From positions 1 through 64,000 of the forward strand of contig NZ_BAKW01000002.1 in assembly GCF_000614545.1 (NCBI RefSeq): a stretch of DNA of 64,000 bases, in the 5' to 3' direction. Positions 1-9,200 of the stretch are shown here, piece by piece. This DNA comes from Asaia platycodi JCM 25414 (GTDB lineage: Bacteria; Pseudomonadota; Alphaproteobacteria; Acetobacterales; Acetobacteraceae). Both the position numbers and the translations under genes were made by a program. Numbering within the stretch: position 1 is the first letter of the stretch; each line of letters begins with the position of its first letter. The notes beneath the pieces were generated by a model, which made no database searches, was not told the DNA's origin, and was given only the letters and a program-made list of their open reading frames with translations.

Positions 1-113
1 CGCAGCAGGAGAGGGAGGGGTGGGGAACGGCGAACGACCCATCGCGGCAGAATCCTTGAATTGAGAGGCTGGTGAAGCGTCAGCCGCGGGGGCCGGACGC
101 TCAGGGAAGAGCG

Positions 114-145
114 AAGCGCTGCCCGAGCCGGGGCAGTCGCTTTTT
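114..145 (+). terminator. Rho-independent terminator of an upstream gene
   Basis: CTGCCC (119-124) pairs with GGGCAG (131-136); the stem extends outward through GCG/CGC with one bulged T and is followed by five T residues at 141-145. It would end a plus-strand transcript entering from outside the window. A frame from base 2 stops at 62-64 and could be the tail of that gene, but 20 residues are too few to recognise. Confidence 0.45.
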
Positions 146-515
146 GACCATTACTGGCCGAAGCACCTGAAGATTGAGGAGCTGTATCTTCTGGTTTGCG
201 TCGTTTGAACAAGAGAACCCCGCTGCGCGTTCAATAAGGTGGCGGTTCGGGTGCCGCTGGCGGCTTGGGACGGGCGAGATACCATCGAAACGACACCCCA
301 TGTCCTTACCCGGCTTACACGTTAAGATGCGCAAGCGACAAGCCGATAAACGGCAGGTTTTCGCGGTTTTTGACCCTGACCGTGTCTTGTGTCATGGCCT
401 TTGGCGAAGAATGCCGAACCTGTCGTTCACGCAGCGTTACGATTGCCATTGATCGTGTTGATTTCATGGCGTGAATGGGGGTTCTTTCGCTTTAATTCAT
501 CTCTCTGGAGACTTC
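146..515. other. Intergenic stretch without a supported gene
   Basis: Short overlapping frames exist on both strands, but none shows a domain, a good ribosome binding site or natural composition. It probably carries the promoter of the kinase gene that follows; no convincing -35/-10 pair was found. Confidence 0.4.
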
Positions 516-1493
516 ATGACTGCGCCTGCTCTCGATCTGCTCTGCATCGGCAACGCTATTGTCGATATTCTGGCCCCGGTTTCCCAGGAGACGCTGACCG
601 CTCTCGGTTCGCCTCTGGGCAGCATGACCCTGATCGATGCCACCCAGGCCGCAGAAATCGAAGCGAAGATCACGCCCGAGCAGATCATGGGCGGCGGGTC
701 AGCCGCCAATACGGCTGTCGTTGCCGCGCGTCTCGGGACCCGCGTCGGTTATCTGGGCAAGGTCGCTGCCGATGAGGCTGGTCTTGGCTATGCCAGAGAC
801 CTGACCGCCCAGAACCTGCTTTACCCGTCCGTTCCGGTCGAGGCAGCCGATCGCCCCACCGCGCGCTGCATCATCCTCGTCACTCCCGACGGCCAGCGCA
901 CCATGCACACCTATCTTGGTATCTGCACCGAGTTCGGGCCGGAAGACGTCGATCAGGATGCCGTTTCCAGCGCCGCCGTGACCTATATGGAAGGCTATCT
1001 CTTCGACAAGGATCGCGCCCAGGCCGCCTTCATCCTCGCTGCCGAGACCGCGCACAAGGCGGGTCGTCGTGTGGCACTCACCCTGTCCGACACATTCTGC
1101 GTTGCCCGTCATCACGACGCTTTCCGTGCGCTGGTCGCCGGTCATATCGATATTCTCTTTGCCAACGAGGCCGAGATCTGTGCCCTTTACGGCACCGAAG
1201 ATTTCGACTCCGCCGCTTCTCAGGCTGGCGCGGATGCCTCTTTGGTCGTGCTGACTCGCGCCGAAAAAGGCGCCGTCATTCTCTCCGAAGGCCAGAAGCT
1301 CGTCGTGTCGACCGAGCCCGTGAAGGTTGTGGATACCACGGGCGCTGGCGATGCCTTCGCCGCGGGCTTCCTCGCCGGTCTCGCCAAGGGCCACAGCCTT
1401 GAGACCTGCGCCATGCTGGGTAACCAGTCTGCCGCCGCCATCATCACCCGCATGGGCGCGCGCCCCGCCGAGGATTTCGCTCTTAAGGCGTAA
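516..1493 (+). CDS. PfkB-family sugar/adenosine kinase
   Basis: A 325-residue cytoplasmic carbohydrate kinase of the ribokinase/PfkB family, probably an adenosine kinase-like enzyme that phosphorylates a nucleoside or sugar with ATP. The start at 516 is chosen because GGAG lies 8 bases upstream; a longer frame from 471 lacks a site. The N-terminus LLCIGNAIVDIL and the motif GGGSAANTA near residue 65 form the substrate pocket, and DTTGAGDAFAAGF near residue 275 is the PfkB signature 2 carrying the catalytic Asp. The coding frame is intact. Substrate specificity is inferred from general resemblance only; ribokinase- or fructokinase-like activity is not excluded. It is followed by a palindromic repeat element and then typA on the same strand. 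Confidence 0.85.
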   Translation: MTAPALDLLCIGNAIVDILAPVSQETLTALGSPLGSMTLIDATQAAEIEAKITPEQIMGGGSAANTAVVAARLGTRVGYLGKVAADEAGLGYARDLTAQNLLYPSVPVEAADRPTARCIILVTPDGQRTMHTYLGICTEFGPEDVDQDAVSSAAVTYMEGYLFDKDRAQAAFILAAETAHKAGRRVALTLSDTFCVARHHDAFRALVAGHIDILFANEAEICALYGTEDFDSAASQAGADASLVVLTRAEKGAVILSEGQKLVVSTEPVKVVDTTGAGDAFAAGFLAGLAKGHSLETCAMLGNQSAAAIITRMGARPAEDFALKA

Positions 1494-1500
1494 GGTCTTC

Positions 1501-1612
1501 ATGAGGCTCTGCCCCATTCCTCGCCAAAGGGCAGTCGCCCTTTGGAAAGCGGTTCGAATAAGGCGGGATGAAAGAGGCTCGCTGTTTTCCGGGGGGCGGG
1601 GCAGCGCCCCGC
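1501..1612. repeat. Palindromic GC-rich intergenic repeat (REP-like)
   Basis: The stretch contains AAAGGGCAGTCGCCCTTT (1526-1543, nearly identical to 10904-10921) and GGGGCAGCGCCCC (1598-1610, the exact reverse complement of 57510-57522). It lies between two same-strand genes and is one of several related elements in the window. Confidence 0.6.
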
Positions 1613-1818
1613 ATACCTTGCCTGCTGGAAGTCCAGATCCGTCAGTTAGGCACAATTTCACCTTGTGCAACCTGAAAAACCCGTCTTTTCGGAACCTTTC
1701 ATTGCACTCTGACGGGAAATTGTGCAGAACACGGCCAATCCGTCAGTCCCGGCTTTGTATCGTTCCAAGGGAGCGATCCGGCAGGGCATGACCCTGCAAG
1801 CCCGATCAGGACCGCTTC

Positions 1819-3642
1819 ATGGAAATCCGTAACATCGCCATTATCGCGCACGTCGATCATGGCAAGACCACCCTCGTCGATCAGCTTCTCAAGCAGTCCG
1901 GTTCGTTCCGCGAGAACCAGCACGTTGCAGAACGCGCCATGGACAGCAACGACCTCGAGCGTGAGCGTGGCATCACCATTCTTGCCAAGTGCACCTCGGT
2001 CGTCTGGAACGACACGCGCATCAACATCATCGACACCCCAGGCCACGCCGATTTCGGTGGTGAGGTCGAGCGTATCCTGAGCATGGTGGACGGCGCGATC
2101 ATCCTGGTCGACTCGGCTGAAGGCGCTCTGCCGCAGACGAAGTTCGTGCTGGGCAAGGCTCTGGCCCGTGGCCTGCGTCCGATCGTGGTCGTCAACAAGA
2201 TTGACCGTGGTGATGCCCGTCCCGACGAAGTGCATGAAGAGATCTTCGATCTGTTCGCGGCTCTCGGTGCCGACGAGCATCAGCTCGACTTCCCGATGCT
2301 GTACGCTTCGGGCCGTCAGGGCTGGGCCGATCTGGAAATGAACGGTCCGCGCAAGGATCTCGCCCCGCTGTTCGATCTGGTGCTGCGCCATGTGCCCACG
2401 CCGGGTCTGGACAAGGAAGCACCGTTCGGCATGGTCGCGACCATTCTTGAGAGCGACAACTTCCTGGGCCGCATCCTGACCGGTCGTATCGAGCAGGGCC
2501 GTGCGCGCCTCAACATGCCGGTGCGCGTGCTGCGTCCCGATGGTTCGGTTGTCGAAACCGGCCGTCTGACGAAGCTGCTGTCGTTCCGCGGCCTTGAGCG
2601 CGTGCCGGTGGAAGAAGCCGAAGCCGGTGACATCGTGGCGGTGGCCGGTCTGTCCGACGCTACCATTCCTGACACCATCGCCGATCCGGCGCTCGATGGC
2701 CCGCTGCCCTCGACCCCGGTCGATCCGCCGACCCTGTCGATGACCTTCCGCATCAATGACGGCCCTCTGGGCGGTCGTGAAGGCAAGAAGGTGACGTCGC
2801 GTCAGATCCGTGATCGTCTGTTCAAGGAAACCGAAGGCAACGTTGCCATCAAGGTGACCGAGAGCGCCGAGAGCGAAGCTTTCGAAGTGGCTGGCCGTGG
2901 TGAACTTCAGCTGGGCGTGCTCATCGAAATGATGCGCCGCGAAGGCTTCGAGCTGACCATCGGTCGTCCGCGCGTGCTTTTCCGCACCAACGAAGAGACC
3001 GGCGAGCGTGAAGAGCCGTACGAAGAAGTTCTGGTTGACGTTGACGAGCCCTATTCGGGCGTGGTCGTCGAAAAGATGTCGATCCGTAAGGGCGTGATGC
3101 AGGATATGCGTCCGTCGGGTGGCGACAAGGTTCGTCTGACTTTTCTGATCCCGTCGCGCGGCCTGATTGGCTATCACGGCGAGTTCCTGACCGACACGCG
3201 CGGCACGGGCATCATGAACCGTCTGTTCGCGGGTTACAGGCCCTACGCCGGTACGATCGACGGCCGTCGCAACGGTTCGCTGATCTCTTCGGAAGACGGT
3301 GCGACCACGCAATATGCGCTGTTCGCGCTGCAGGATCGCGGCACGATGTTCGTCGACGCAGGCGAGAAGATCTATACGGGCATGATCCTGGGCGAGCATT
3401 CGCGTGAGAATGATCTCGACATCAACGCCGTGCGTGAAAAGAAGCTGACCAACATCCGCGCCGCCGGCAAGGACGATGCCCTGCTTCTGACCCCGCCGCG
3501 CAAGATGAGCCTCGAGCAGGCAATTGCCTATATCGAAGACGACGAGCTGGTCGAAGTGACGCCGTCTGCGGTGCGTATCCGCAAGCGTTACCTTGACCCG
3601 AACGAGCGCAAGCGTATGTCCAAGGTCAAGTCTGACGTCTGA
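1819..3642 (+). CDS. typA: Ribosome-associated translational GTPase BipA/TypA
   Basis: A 607-residue translation-factor GTPase that binds the 70S ribosome and assists 50S assembly and stress adaptation. The G1 P-loop AHVDHGKTT lies at residues 10-18, the switch-I segment RERGITI near residue 50, DTPGHADF (G3) near 73 and NKID (G4) near 128. The C-terminal half carries the EF-G-like domains III and V and the BipA-specific end, including [18 protein letters not shown]. Length and order match the family exactly, and the frame is intact. It is followed by a strong terminator, so it is probably transcribed alone or with the kinase. Long open frames on the opposite strand here are shadows of this gene's codon bias. 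Confidence 0.97.
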   Translation: MEIRNIAIIAHVDHGKTTLVDQLLKQSGSFRENQHVAERAMDSNDLERERGITILAKCTSVVWNDTRINIIDTPGHADFGGEVERILSMVDGAIILVDSAEGALPQTKFVLGKALARGLRPIVVVNKIDRGDARPDEVHEEIFDLFAALGADEHQLDFPMLYASGRQGWADLEMNGPRKDLAPLFDLVLRHVPTPGLDKEAPFGMVATILESDNFLGRILTGRIEQGRARLNMPVRVLRPDGSVVETGRLTKLLSFRGLERVPVEEAEAGDIVAVAGLSDATIPDTIADPALDGPLPSTPVDPPTLSMTFRINDGPLGGREGKKVTSRQIRDRLFKETEGNVAIKVTESAESEAFEVAGRGELQLGVLIEMMRREGFELTIGRPRVLFRTNEETGEREEPYEEVLVDVDEPYSGVVVEKMSIRKGVMQDMRPSGGDKVRLTFLIPSRGLIGYHGEFLTDTRGTGIMNRLFAGYRPYAGTIDGRRNGSLISSEDGATTQYALFALQDRGTMFVDAGEKIYTGMILGEHSRENDLDINAVREKKLTNIRAAGKDDALLLTPPRKMSLEQAIAYIEDDELVEVTPSAVRIRKRYLDPNERKRMSKVKSDV

Positions 3643-3744
3643 TTCCTGTCGCTTATCCGACCGGGTGGCCTCACCCGGCCGGATAGAGGCACTTCAGGAC
3701 GGCGAAATCCATTCGTGAGCCAGTGTGAGCGGAGCGGATTTCAG

Positions 3745-3775
3745 AAAAAGGTCACCGGTAGCGGTGGCCTTTTTT
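3745..3775 (+). terminator. Rho-independent terminator after typA
   Basis: AAAAAGGTCACCG (3745-3757) pairs along its full 13 bases (one T-G wobble) with CGGTGGCCTTTTT (3762-3774) around a GTAG loop, and ends in a T run. It lies about 100 bases past the typA stop. Confidence 0.85.
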
Positions 3776-3963
3776 AATGAACATGTCGCGATTAAGGCGA
3801 ATATGCGCCTTTACCGTGCGATTACAGTCATTTTATTTAATTTCTTTCGAGACGATTTGAAAAAATACTGATAGCGTCCACGAGGTCATGAGTTCAGAGG
3901 GTCGGTTTCTTCGGCCTGCCTGACGCCTGTGATTATGTGAATTCGCTTTCTGGAGCTCGTTTC

Positions 3964-4254
3964 ATGCTCGTTTTCAATCGTCGCCTTCTCACCGGTGTTG
4001 CCGCTCTTGCCATGACGCTGAGCGTTCCTGCTTTCGCTCAGGACGCCGCTCCGGCTGCCCAGGCGCCTGCCGCTGCTGCACCGGCCGCTCCTGCTGCTCC
4101 GGAAGCCACCGCTCCGGCTCCGACGTCTGAAGCTGCTCCGGCGGCATCGACCGACGACAAGGCTGCCAAGCACAAGCATAAGGGCAAGCACAAGCACAAG
4201 CACCACAAGAAGGGTGCAGAAGCTGCCGCCGAGAAGGACGCTTCCGGCAACTGA
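3964..4254 (+). CDS. Small secreted Ala/Pro-rich protein with His/Lys tail
   Basis: A 96-residue protein with a clear Sec signal peptide (residues 1-25, cleavage after VPAFA). The mature part is an Ala/Pro-rich flexible segment (residues 27-62) followed by a basic, His-rich cluster KHKHKGKHKHKHHKKG at residues 69-84 and a short acidic end. The start at 3964 has GGAG 9 bases upstream. The gene stands alone between two strong terminators, so it is probably a monocistronic transcript. No family was recognised. Alternating Lys/His could bind transition metals, or polyanions such as DNA or acidic polysaccharide; both ideas are inference. Codon use matches the neighbours, so it appears native. Confidence 0.75.
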   Translation: MLVFNRRLLTGVAALAMTLSVPAFAQDAAPAAQAPAAAAPAAPAAPEATAPAPTSEAAPAASTDDKAAKHKHKGKHKHKHHKKGAEAAAEKDASGN

Positions 4255-4276
4255 TCGGTCTTGGGACTGGTTATGG

Positions 4277-4305
4277 AAAAGGGGCCGGAAACGGCCCCTT
4301 TTTTT
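4277..4305 (+). terminator. Rho-independent terminator after the small secreted protein
   Basis: AAAAGGGGCCG (4277-4287) pairs perfectly with CGGCCCCTTTT (4292-4302) around a GAAA tetraloop and runs into seven T residues. Confidence 0.9.
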
Positions 4306-4360
4306 GTGTGTACTATCTGGCTGGCGCTATGATGGCGGGTATTGAGAGGGTGTGGCGCTG

Positions 4361-5320
4361 ATGACCGTCGATGTAGATAAGATATTGCACGAGATATTCT
4401 TTCCCGACGAAGACGAGCAACGTGCCTCATTCAGGAGTGGTGCCAAGCGATTCGCCTATTATACGAGTGCGGATACCGCGATAAAAATTATCGAAAAAAG
4501 CGAAATCTGGCTGCGTAATGCGACAGTCATGAATGATTTTCTGGAAATCGAACACGGCCATCGATGCATCGACGCGCTGTGGGCGGGAAGCGAGGGCGAC
4601 AGGCTTCGTCAACTGATAGAGAAGATCGAACCGGGTGGTGCGGCTCAGCTATGGTCTTTGCTGACGGGCATTAGCCGGGACCGTTACGCTGGAACCTATA
4701 TCACATCTCTGACTGAACACGGGCAGAATGATTCTGAGAACGAATTTGGTAGATTGTCGATGTGGCGTGCCTATGGAGGCGACACGAACGCGTGCCTTGT
4801 TATTGATCCTGTCGTTATCAGAGACGAAAAGCGTAACGATGGACTATTTATAAGTCCGGTTCTTTATGAAAGCCCTAATGGCTTCATAAGGCGCTTCTCT
4901 AAAATCATAGATCGCATGAACGAAAATATCGGTATTATTCATAATATAAATATAATCGAATTATTATACAGTTTATTTACACATTTTTCGGTTCTCCTAA
5001 AGCATCCTGGCTTTCATGAAGAGAAGGAATGGAGAGTTTATACGGGTAAATACTTGTCACCGAATCATGAGATTCCTTTGGAGACCACGCTGGTTTCTGT
5101 TGGGGGCGTACCGCAAAGGATCGCAAAGGTTAAGTTCAAACACCTTCAAGACAGGCAGGGACAACCATTGAACGCTGATCGGATTATAGAAAGAGTGATC
5201 ATAGGCCCGTCGCCTTACGGTATCGTTCTCAAGGAGGCCATTGAAGCTGCTATGATAACAGCGAGTTTTGGCAATCAAGGTGATCGCGTTATCAATTCAG
5301 ATATTCCCCTACGTAGGTGA
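4361..5320 (+). CDS. DUF2971-type protein of unknown function
   Basis: A protein of about 319 residues resembling the DUF2971 family: the N-terminal pattern YYTSADTAIKIIEKSEIWLRNATVMND (written here as positions 36-62, key residues Y, T, W, N, D) followed by SMWRAYGG and a later EEKEWRVY. Members have no well-established biochemical role. GAGAGGG lies upstream; start at ATG 4361 is preferred, with an in-frame GTG at 4352 as alternative. Base composition is visibly more AT-rich than the flanking genes and codon use differs, which suggests horizontal acquisition. It stands alone after a terminator and ends next to a palindromic repeat. No transposase or attachment site was seen nearby. Confidence 0.7.
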   Translation: MTVDVDKILHEIFFPDEDEQRASFRSGAKRFAYYTSADTAIKIIEKSEIWLRNATVMNDFLEIEHGHRCIDALWAGSEGDRLRQLIEKIEPGGAAQLWSLLTGISRDRYAGTYITSLTEHGQNDSENEFGRLSMWRAYGGDTNACLVIDPVVIRDEKRNDGLFISPVLYESPNGFIRRFSKIIDRMNENIGIIHNINIIELLYSLFTHFSVLLKHPGFHEEKEWRVYTGKYLSPNHEIPLETTLVSVGGVPQRIAKVKFKHLQDRQGQPLNADRIIERVIIGPSPYGIVLKEAIEAAMITASFGNQGDRVINSDIPLRR

Positions 5321-5340
5321 CAGAGAAACAGCGCCAATGC

Positions 5341-5396
5341 TGGTTGGGGTGAAGGGGGCAAGCCCCTTCCGGGTTCAGGGCAGAGCCCTGAAGACC
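5341..5396. repeat. Palindromic intergenic repeat (REP-like)
   Basis: Two adjacent palindromes, AAGGGGGCAAGCCCCTT (5352-5368) and CAGGGCAGAGCCCTG (5377-5391), sit between convergent genes. The right half, CCGGGTTCAGGGCAGAGCCC, closely resembles 42931-42950. Confidence 0.55.
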
Positions 5397-5397
5397 T

Positions 5398-6655
5398 TTA
5401 CGATGTATAGCGATCCAGCGAGAGATCGAGCGCCGGAATATCCGTGCGCTTGCCGCTGATGCGATCGGCAAGAATGCGACCCGAACCGCAGGCCATGGTC
5501 CAGCCCAGCGTGCCGTGGCCGGTATTGAGCCAGAGATTGCTGTAACGGCCAGACGGCCCGATGACGGGAGTGCCGTCGGGGGTGCAGGGGCGCAGACCGG
5601 TCCAGTAACGGGCGCGGCTAAGATCGGCGCCGCCATACATCTCGTTGAACGAAAGTTCGAGCGTTTCGCGACGGTCTTGGCTCAGCTTGAGGCGCCAGCC
5701 GGTCAGTTCCGCCGTGCCGCCGATGCGGATGCGATCGCCAAGGCGTGTCATGGCTACCTTGTAGGTCTCGTCATTGACCGTCGAGGTCGGCACGCGGCTC
5801 TCATCGGTGATCGGTGCCGTGAGCGAGTAGCCCTTGACCGGATAGACCGGCAGATCGAGTTCGATCGGCTTGAGCAAACGAGGCGAGTAGCTGCCGAGCG
5901 CCAGCACATAGGCATCGGCGGTCAGGCGGCCAGCGCTGGTGCGAATGCCGTAAATGGCGTCGCTCGCTGCCTCGATGGCTTCGATTTCGGTGCGAAAGCG
6001 AAAGCTGACGCCCTTTTCAGCGGCCATGGCGGCCAGACGCTGTGTAAAGAGATACGCATCGCCCGATTCGTCGCCCGGCAGGCGCAGCCCGCCCTTGAGC
6101 AGCGCGCGCGCTCCCGACAGACCGGGCTCGTATTTCAGGACCTCTTCCGTGCTCAGAAGCTCATGCGTCACACCGCTTTCGGCGAGCAGACGCATGTCTT
6201 CATGAGCGTGTTCAACCTGTTTGTCGGTGCGGAAGAGCTGGATCAGCTTTTTGCCCATCATCATAGGTGATGCCGGTCGCGCGGCGCAGTTCGGCCTGAC
6301 AGTCGCGGCTGTATTCTGCGATACGCAGCATACGGCTCTTGTTGATGTCATAGGCATGATGCGTGCAGTTGGTCAGAAGCTGCGTCATGAAGCGCAGCAT
6401 CGGCGCATTGACGGCAGCGGCACGCACCACCAGCGGCGCGTGCTTCTGGAACATCCAGCGCGTAGCCTTCAGTGGCAGGCCGGGCATGGCCCAGGGGGTT
6501 GAATAACCCGGCGAGACCTGACCGGCATTGGCGAACGAGGTTTCAAGCCCGACTCCGGGCTGGCGATCGATAACCTCAACCTCATGGCCCTGTTCAGCGA
6601 GATACCAGGCAGTAGTGACGCCGATCACACCGGCGCCCATGACGATGATCTTCAT
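5398..6655 (-). CDS. dadA: D-amino acid dehydrogenase (frame interrupted)
   Basis: A membrane-associated FAD enzyme of about 419 residues that oxidises D-alanine to pyruvate and ammonia and feeds electrons to the respiratory chain. The N-terminal frame (6655 down) carries the dinucleotide motif [13 protein letters not shown]; the C-terminal frame (to 5398) has QLFRTDKQ, the substrate-domain core and the end motif [14 protein letters not shown], typical of DadA. The frame changes near 6257, at TATGATGATGGGC; alignment with the family fits loss of two bases (or gain of one). Its start overlaps the end of alr by four bases (ATGA), so the two form a catabolic alanine operon: alr makes D-alanine and dadA consumes it. 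The break is probably a sequence error. Confidence 0.88.
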
Positions 6656-7796
6656 TGTGAACTCTCAATGTATTCACGATGGAAGCGCTTTCCGAGACTG
6701 GTCAGCAGCTCATATCCGATCGTATCCAGCGCTGAGGCCAGATCGTCCAGCGGACGATGGGGGCCGATCAGCTCGAAACCCGTGCCGGGGGGCAAGTCCA
6801 GTTCCCCTAGCGCGGTAATGTCCAGCGCCATGCAATCCATCGAGATCCGCCCCACTACGGGGAGGGATATGTCTGGCCTTGCAGGCAGAACCGCGCTGGT
6901 GAAGCCACCGGCGCGACGATGAAATCCGTCGGCATAGCGACAGAGAGCGTGGCGATGCGCGTCTTCTGCGTTGCCACGAAGCGCGCACTATAACCGACTG
7001 CCGTGTCCGGCGCGATCCATCGATCCTGAACTAGCCCGCCCAGCATCGTGACGACAGCCTGCATCGGGTTGGGCAGAGGGGGAGTGGGGTTGCCGCCGTA
7101 GAGCGCATAGCCGGGGCGGACCAGATCGAAATGGAACGCCTCGCCCAGAAAAATACCGCTCGATGCGGCAAGGCTGGCGGGCAAAGCAGGCAGCTTGCGC
7201 TTCAGCGCTTCAAAACGCAGGCGCTGGCCCTCATTGCGTGGTGAGGTCGCATCGTCGGCGCAAGCGAGATGACTCATGACATAGGCGATGTCGAGCGCGT
7301 CCGGCAGCGCCTCGGCACAAAGCGTGTCGAGATCCTTGCCCGAGAGCCCGAAACGCGACATGCCGCTATCGAGCTGAAGCAGGCAGGGTCGTTTACGACC
7401 TGTCTCCTGACCCAGCGCCGCCCAGCGACGCGCCTGATCGAGGCTGTTCAGAACGGGAGTCAGGCCCGAAGCGGCAAGAACCCTCTCGCTTGCAACGGGA
7501 GGGCCGTTCAGGATGCAGATTGCCGCGTCGTCCGGCAGAAGCGGGCGCAGGCCGAGCCCCTCCTCGACGGTTGCGACAAAAAAGCGGCGGCACCCGGCCT
7601 GGTAGAGGGCAGGGGCGACACGCGCCACGCCGAGCCCGTAGGCATCGGCCTTGACCGCCGCGCCTACCGCTACGCCGCGGCCGACTTTCCGAGTCAGCAG
7701 TGTGTAGTTCTGCTTGAGGGCATCGAGGTCGATGCGTAACCAGCCTCCGGCGCGCTGTTTCGCGCCTGCTTCCACCTCGCTCTGCTGCACTGTCAT
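6652..7796 (-). CDS. alr: Alanine racemase (frame interrupted)
   Basis: A PLP enzyme of about 381 residues that interconverts L- and D-alanine. The PLP-binding lysine sits in [10 protein letters not shown] (residues 48-57). Near 6938 the frame breaks: restoring one G gives SVGYADGF, the motif before the C-terminal beta domain, and reading then continues to [15 protein letters not shown] and the stop at 6652. Missing one G of GG is the simplest explanation. It overlaps dadA by four bases, which suggests the catabolic (DadX) role, although it may also supply D-alanine for the cell wall, since no second racemase is visible in the window. Confidence 0.93.
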
Positions 7797-7853
7797 TCGG
7801 GTCCGGGTCTCTCGATCATTTCGAAATCATTCTAAACTGCCCCCTGCCATCGC

Positions 7854-8887
7854 TCAAGAGCCCGCGGGTACCCCCTTGCTGGTGGAATATTCGAAATGCA
7901 GCGCCTGATCGGGATGCACGATGGGATGGATGGCATGGGCGGCCATGGCCCTTCGCTGAATCCCTGCAGGATCAGCTTGAGTTTGCCGGGATAGGTCGCG
8001 ACGTCGCCGATGGCGAACACGCCGGGCAGGCTGGTTTCCATGGTCGAGGGGGTGACGGGCAGGGTGGTGCGTATGCTGTCGATATTCCAGGTGGCAATCG
8101 GGCCGAGATCGGTCGAAAGACCGTAGAAAGGCAGAAGCGTATCGGCCTCGATACGGCGCACCTGCCCTTCGAGATCGATCACATCGACCGCCGAAAGCGC
8201 GCCGTTTTCTCCCTCAAGCGCGTGAAGCTGATAGGGTACGACCTTCTCGATGCGGCCTTCGGCCACGCGGGTTTCGATCTGGGCCAGTGTCTCCGGCGCA
8301 CCACGAAAGCGGTCGCGGCGGTGCAGCAGATAGATCTTGTCGGCGATATCGGAGAGCGAGAGCGCCCAGTCGAGGGCGGAGTCGCCACCGCCCGCCACCA
8401 CGATGCGCTTGCCAGCAAAATCGGCGCGCTTGCGCACGTAATACTGAACGGCGCCACTTGCCTCGTAAGCATCGAGCCCGTCCAGCGGCGGGCGATTCGG
8501 CCCGAAGGCACCCGCACCGGCGGCTATGATGACTGCGCGTGCCGTCACCACATTGCCCTTGTCGGTTTCGAGCGTGAAATCGCCGCGCGTCCCGGAGAGT
8601 TTTTCGACCCGCTGGCCGAGCAGGCGCAGCACATCGAAGGGGGCGATCTGCGCATCGAGCGCCGCGATCAGCGCGCCACCCTCGATCGAAGGATGGCCCG
8701 GAATGTCATAGATCGGCTTCTCAGGGTAAAGCGCCGCACATTGACCGCCGATCTCTCCCAGCGCGTCGATCAGAACGCAGGAGAGTTTGAGCATCCCGCA
8801 TTCGAAAGCCGCAAAAAGGGCGGTCGGTCCTGCACCGATAATGGCGACATCGATATCGAGAGGAGTCTGGCCCATAAGCGCGTTCAT
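7854..8887 (-). CDS. Ferredoxin--NADP(+) reductase, thioredoxin-reductase type (frame interrupted)
   Basis: A flavoprotein of about 344 residues of the type-2 ferredoxin-NADP reductase family, moving electrons between NADPH and ferredoxin or flavodoxin. The FAD site IIGAGPTALFAAFE is at residues 16-29, GGQCAALYPEKPIYDIPG follows at about 47, the NADP site VAGGGDSALDWAL lies near 165, and FAIGDVATYPGKLKLILQGFSEG is the C-terminal FAD motif. Directly after FSEG the frame breaks near 7950; restoring one G in a GGGG run yields AMAAHAIHPIVHPDQALHFEYSTSKG and a stop at 7854, matching the family end. Without that base the frame runs to 7832 with unrelated residues. Confidence 0.9.
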
Positions 8888-9085
8888 TCCTGTCTGTTGC
8901 GTCCTGTGATCCTCCTAGCAGCTAACAGAAAGCGAGAGCCTCGCCCAGAGCCGGAACTGGAGCCAGACCCCGCCCTGCCGCAGCGTCTGACAGATACAGG
9001 CGCATTGCGTGTCACTCACACCTTTGATACGAAAGTCGCCAGCATCAAGAGTCGACAGATCCTGTCGGCGCCAACCTGCTCCCGG

Positions 9086-9152
9086 GCAAGGTGGTATCTT
9101 CGGTCTTGACCGAAGAGATGTGGCCGCTCCGGCAATCTCGGGACAAGCCACA
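9086..9152 (+). promoter_or_regulatory. Candidate structured leader RNA upstream of the threonine aldolase
   Basis: Two consecutive hairpins: TCTTCGGT (9097-9104) with ACCGAAGA (9109-9116) around a CTTG loop, then TGTGGC (9119-9124) with GCCACA (9147-9152) enclosing a 22-base loop with an inner TCC/GGA pairing. The end lies about 48 bases before the GTG start of the next gene. It fits no riboswitch class I could match by eye (glycine, SAM, TPP, FMN, guanidine and ZTP were considered). Confidence 0.3.
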
Positions 9153-9200
9153 CCCCCTTTTCGTTCGGAGCGTCTGTACGTCCAGAAAGGACTCTCTGCC

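Noticed and set aside
1541-1600. tRNA-like GGTTCGAATA sequence
   Set aside because: It lies inside a palindromic repeat; the rest of a cloverleaf is absent.
1699-3399. 566-codon minus-strand frame opposite typA
   Set aside because: It mirrors the codon bias of a strongly conserved gene on the other strand; its residues are Arg/His/Asp-rich with no domain or ribosome site.
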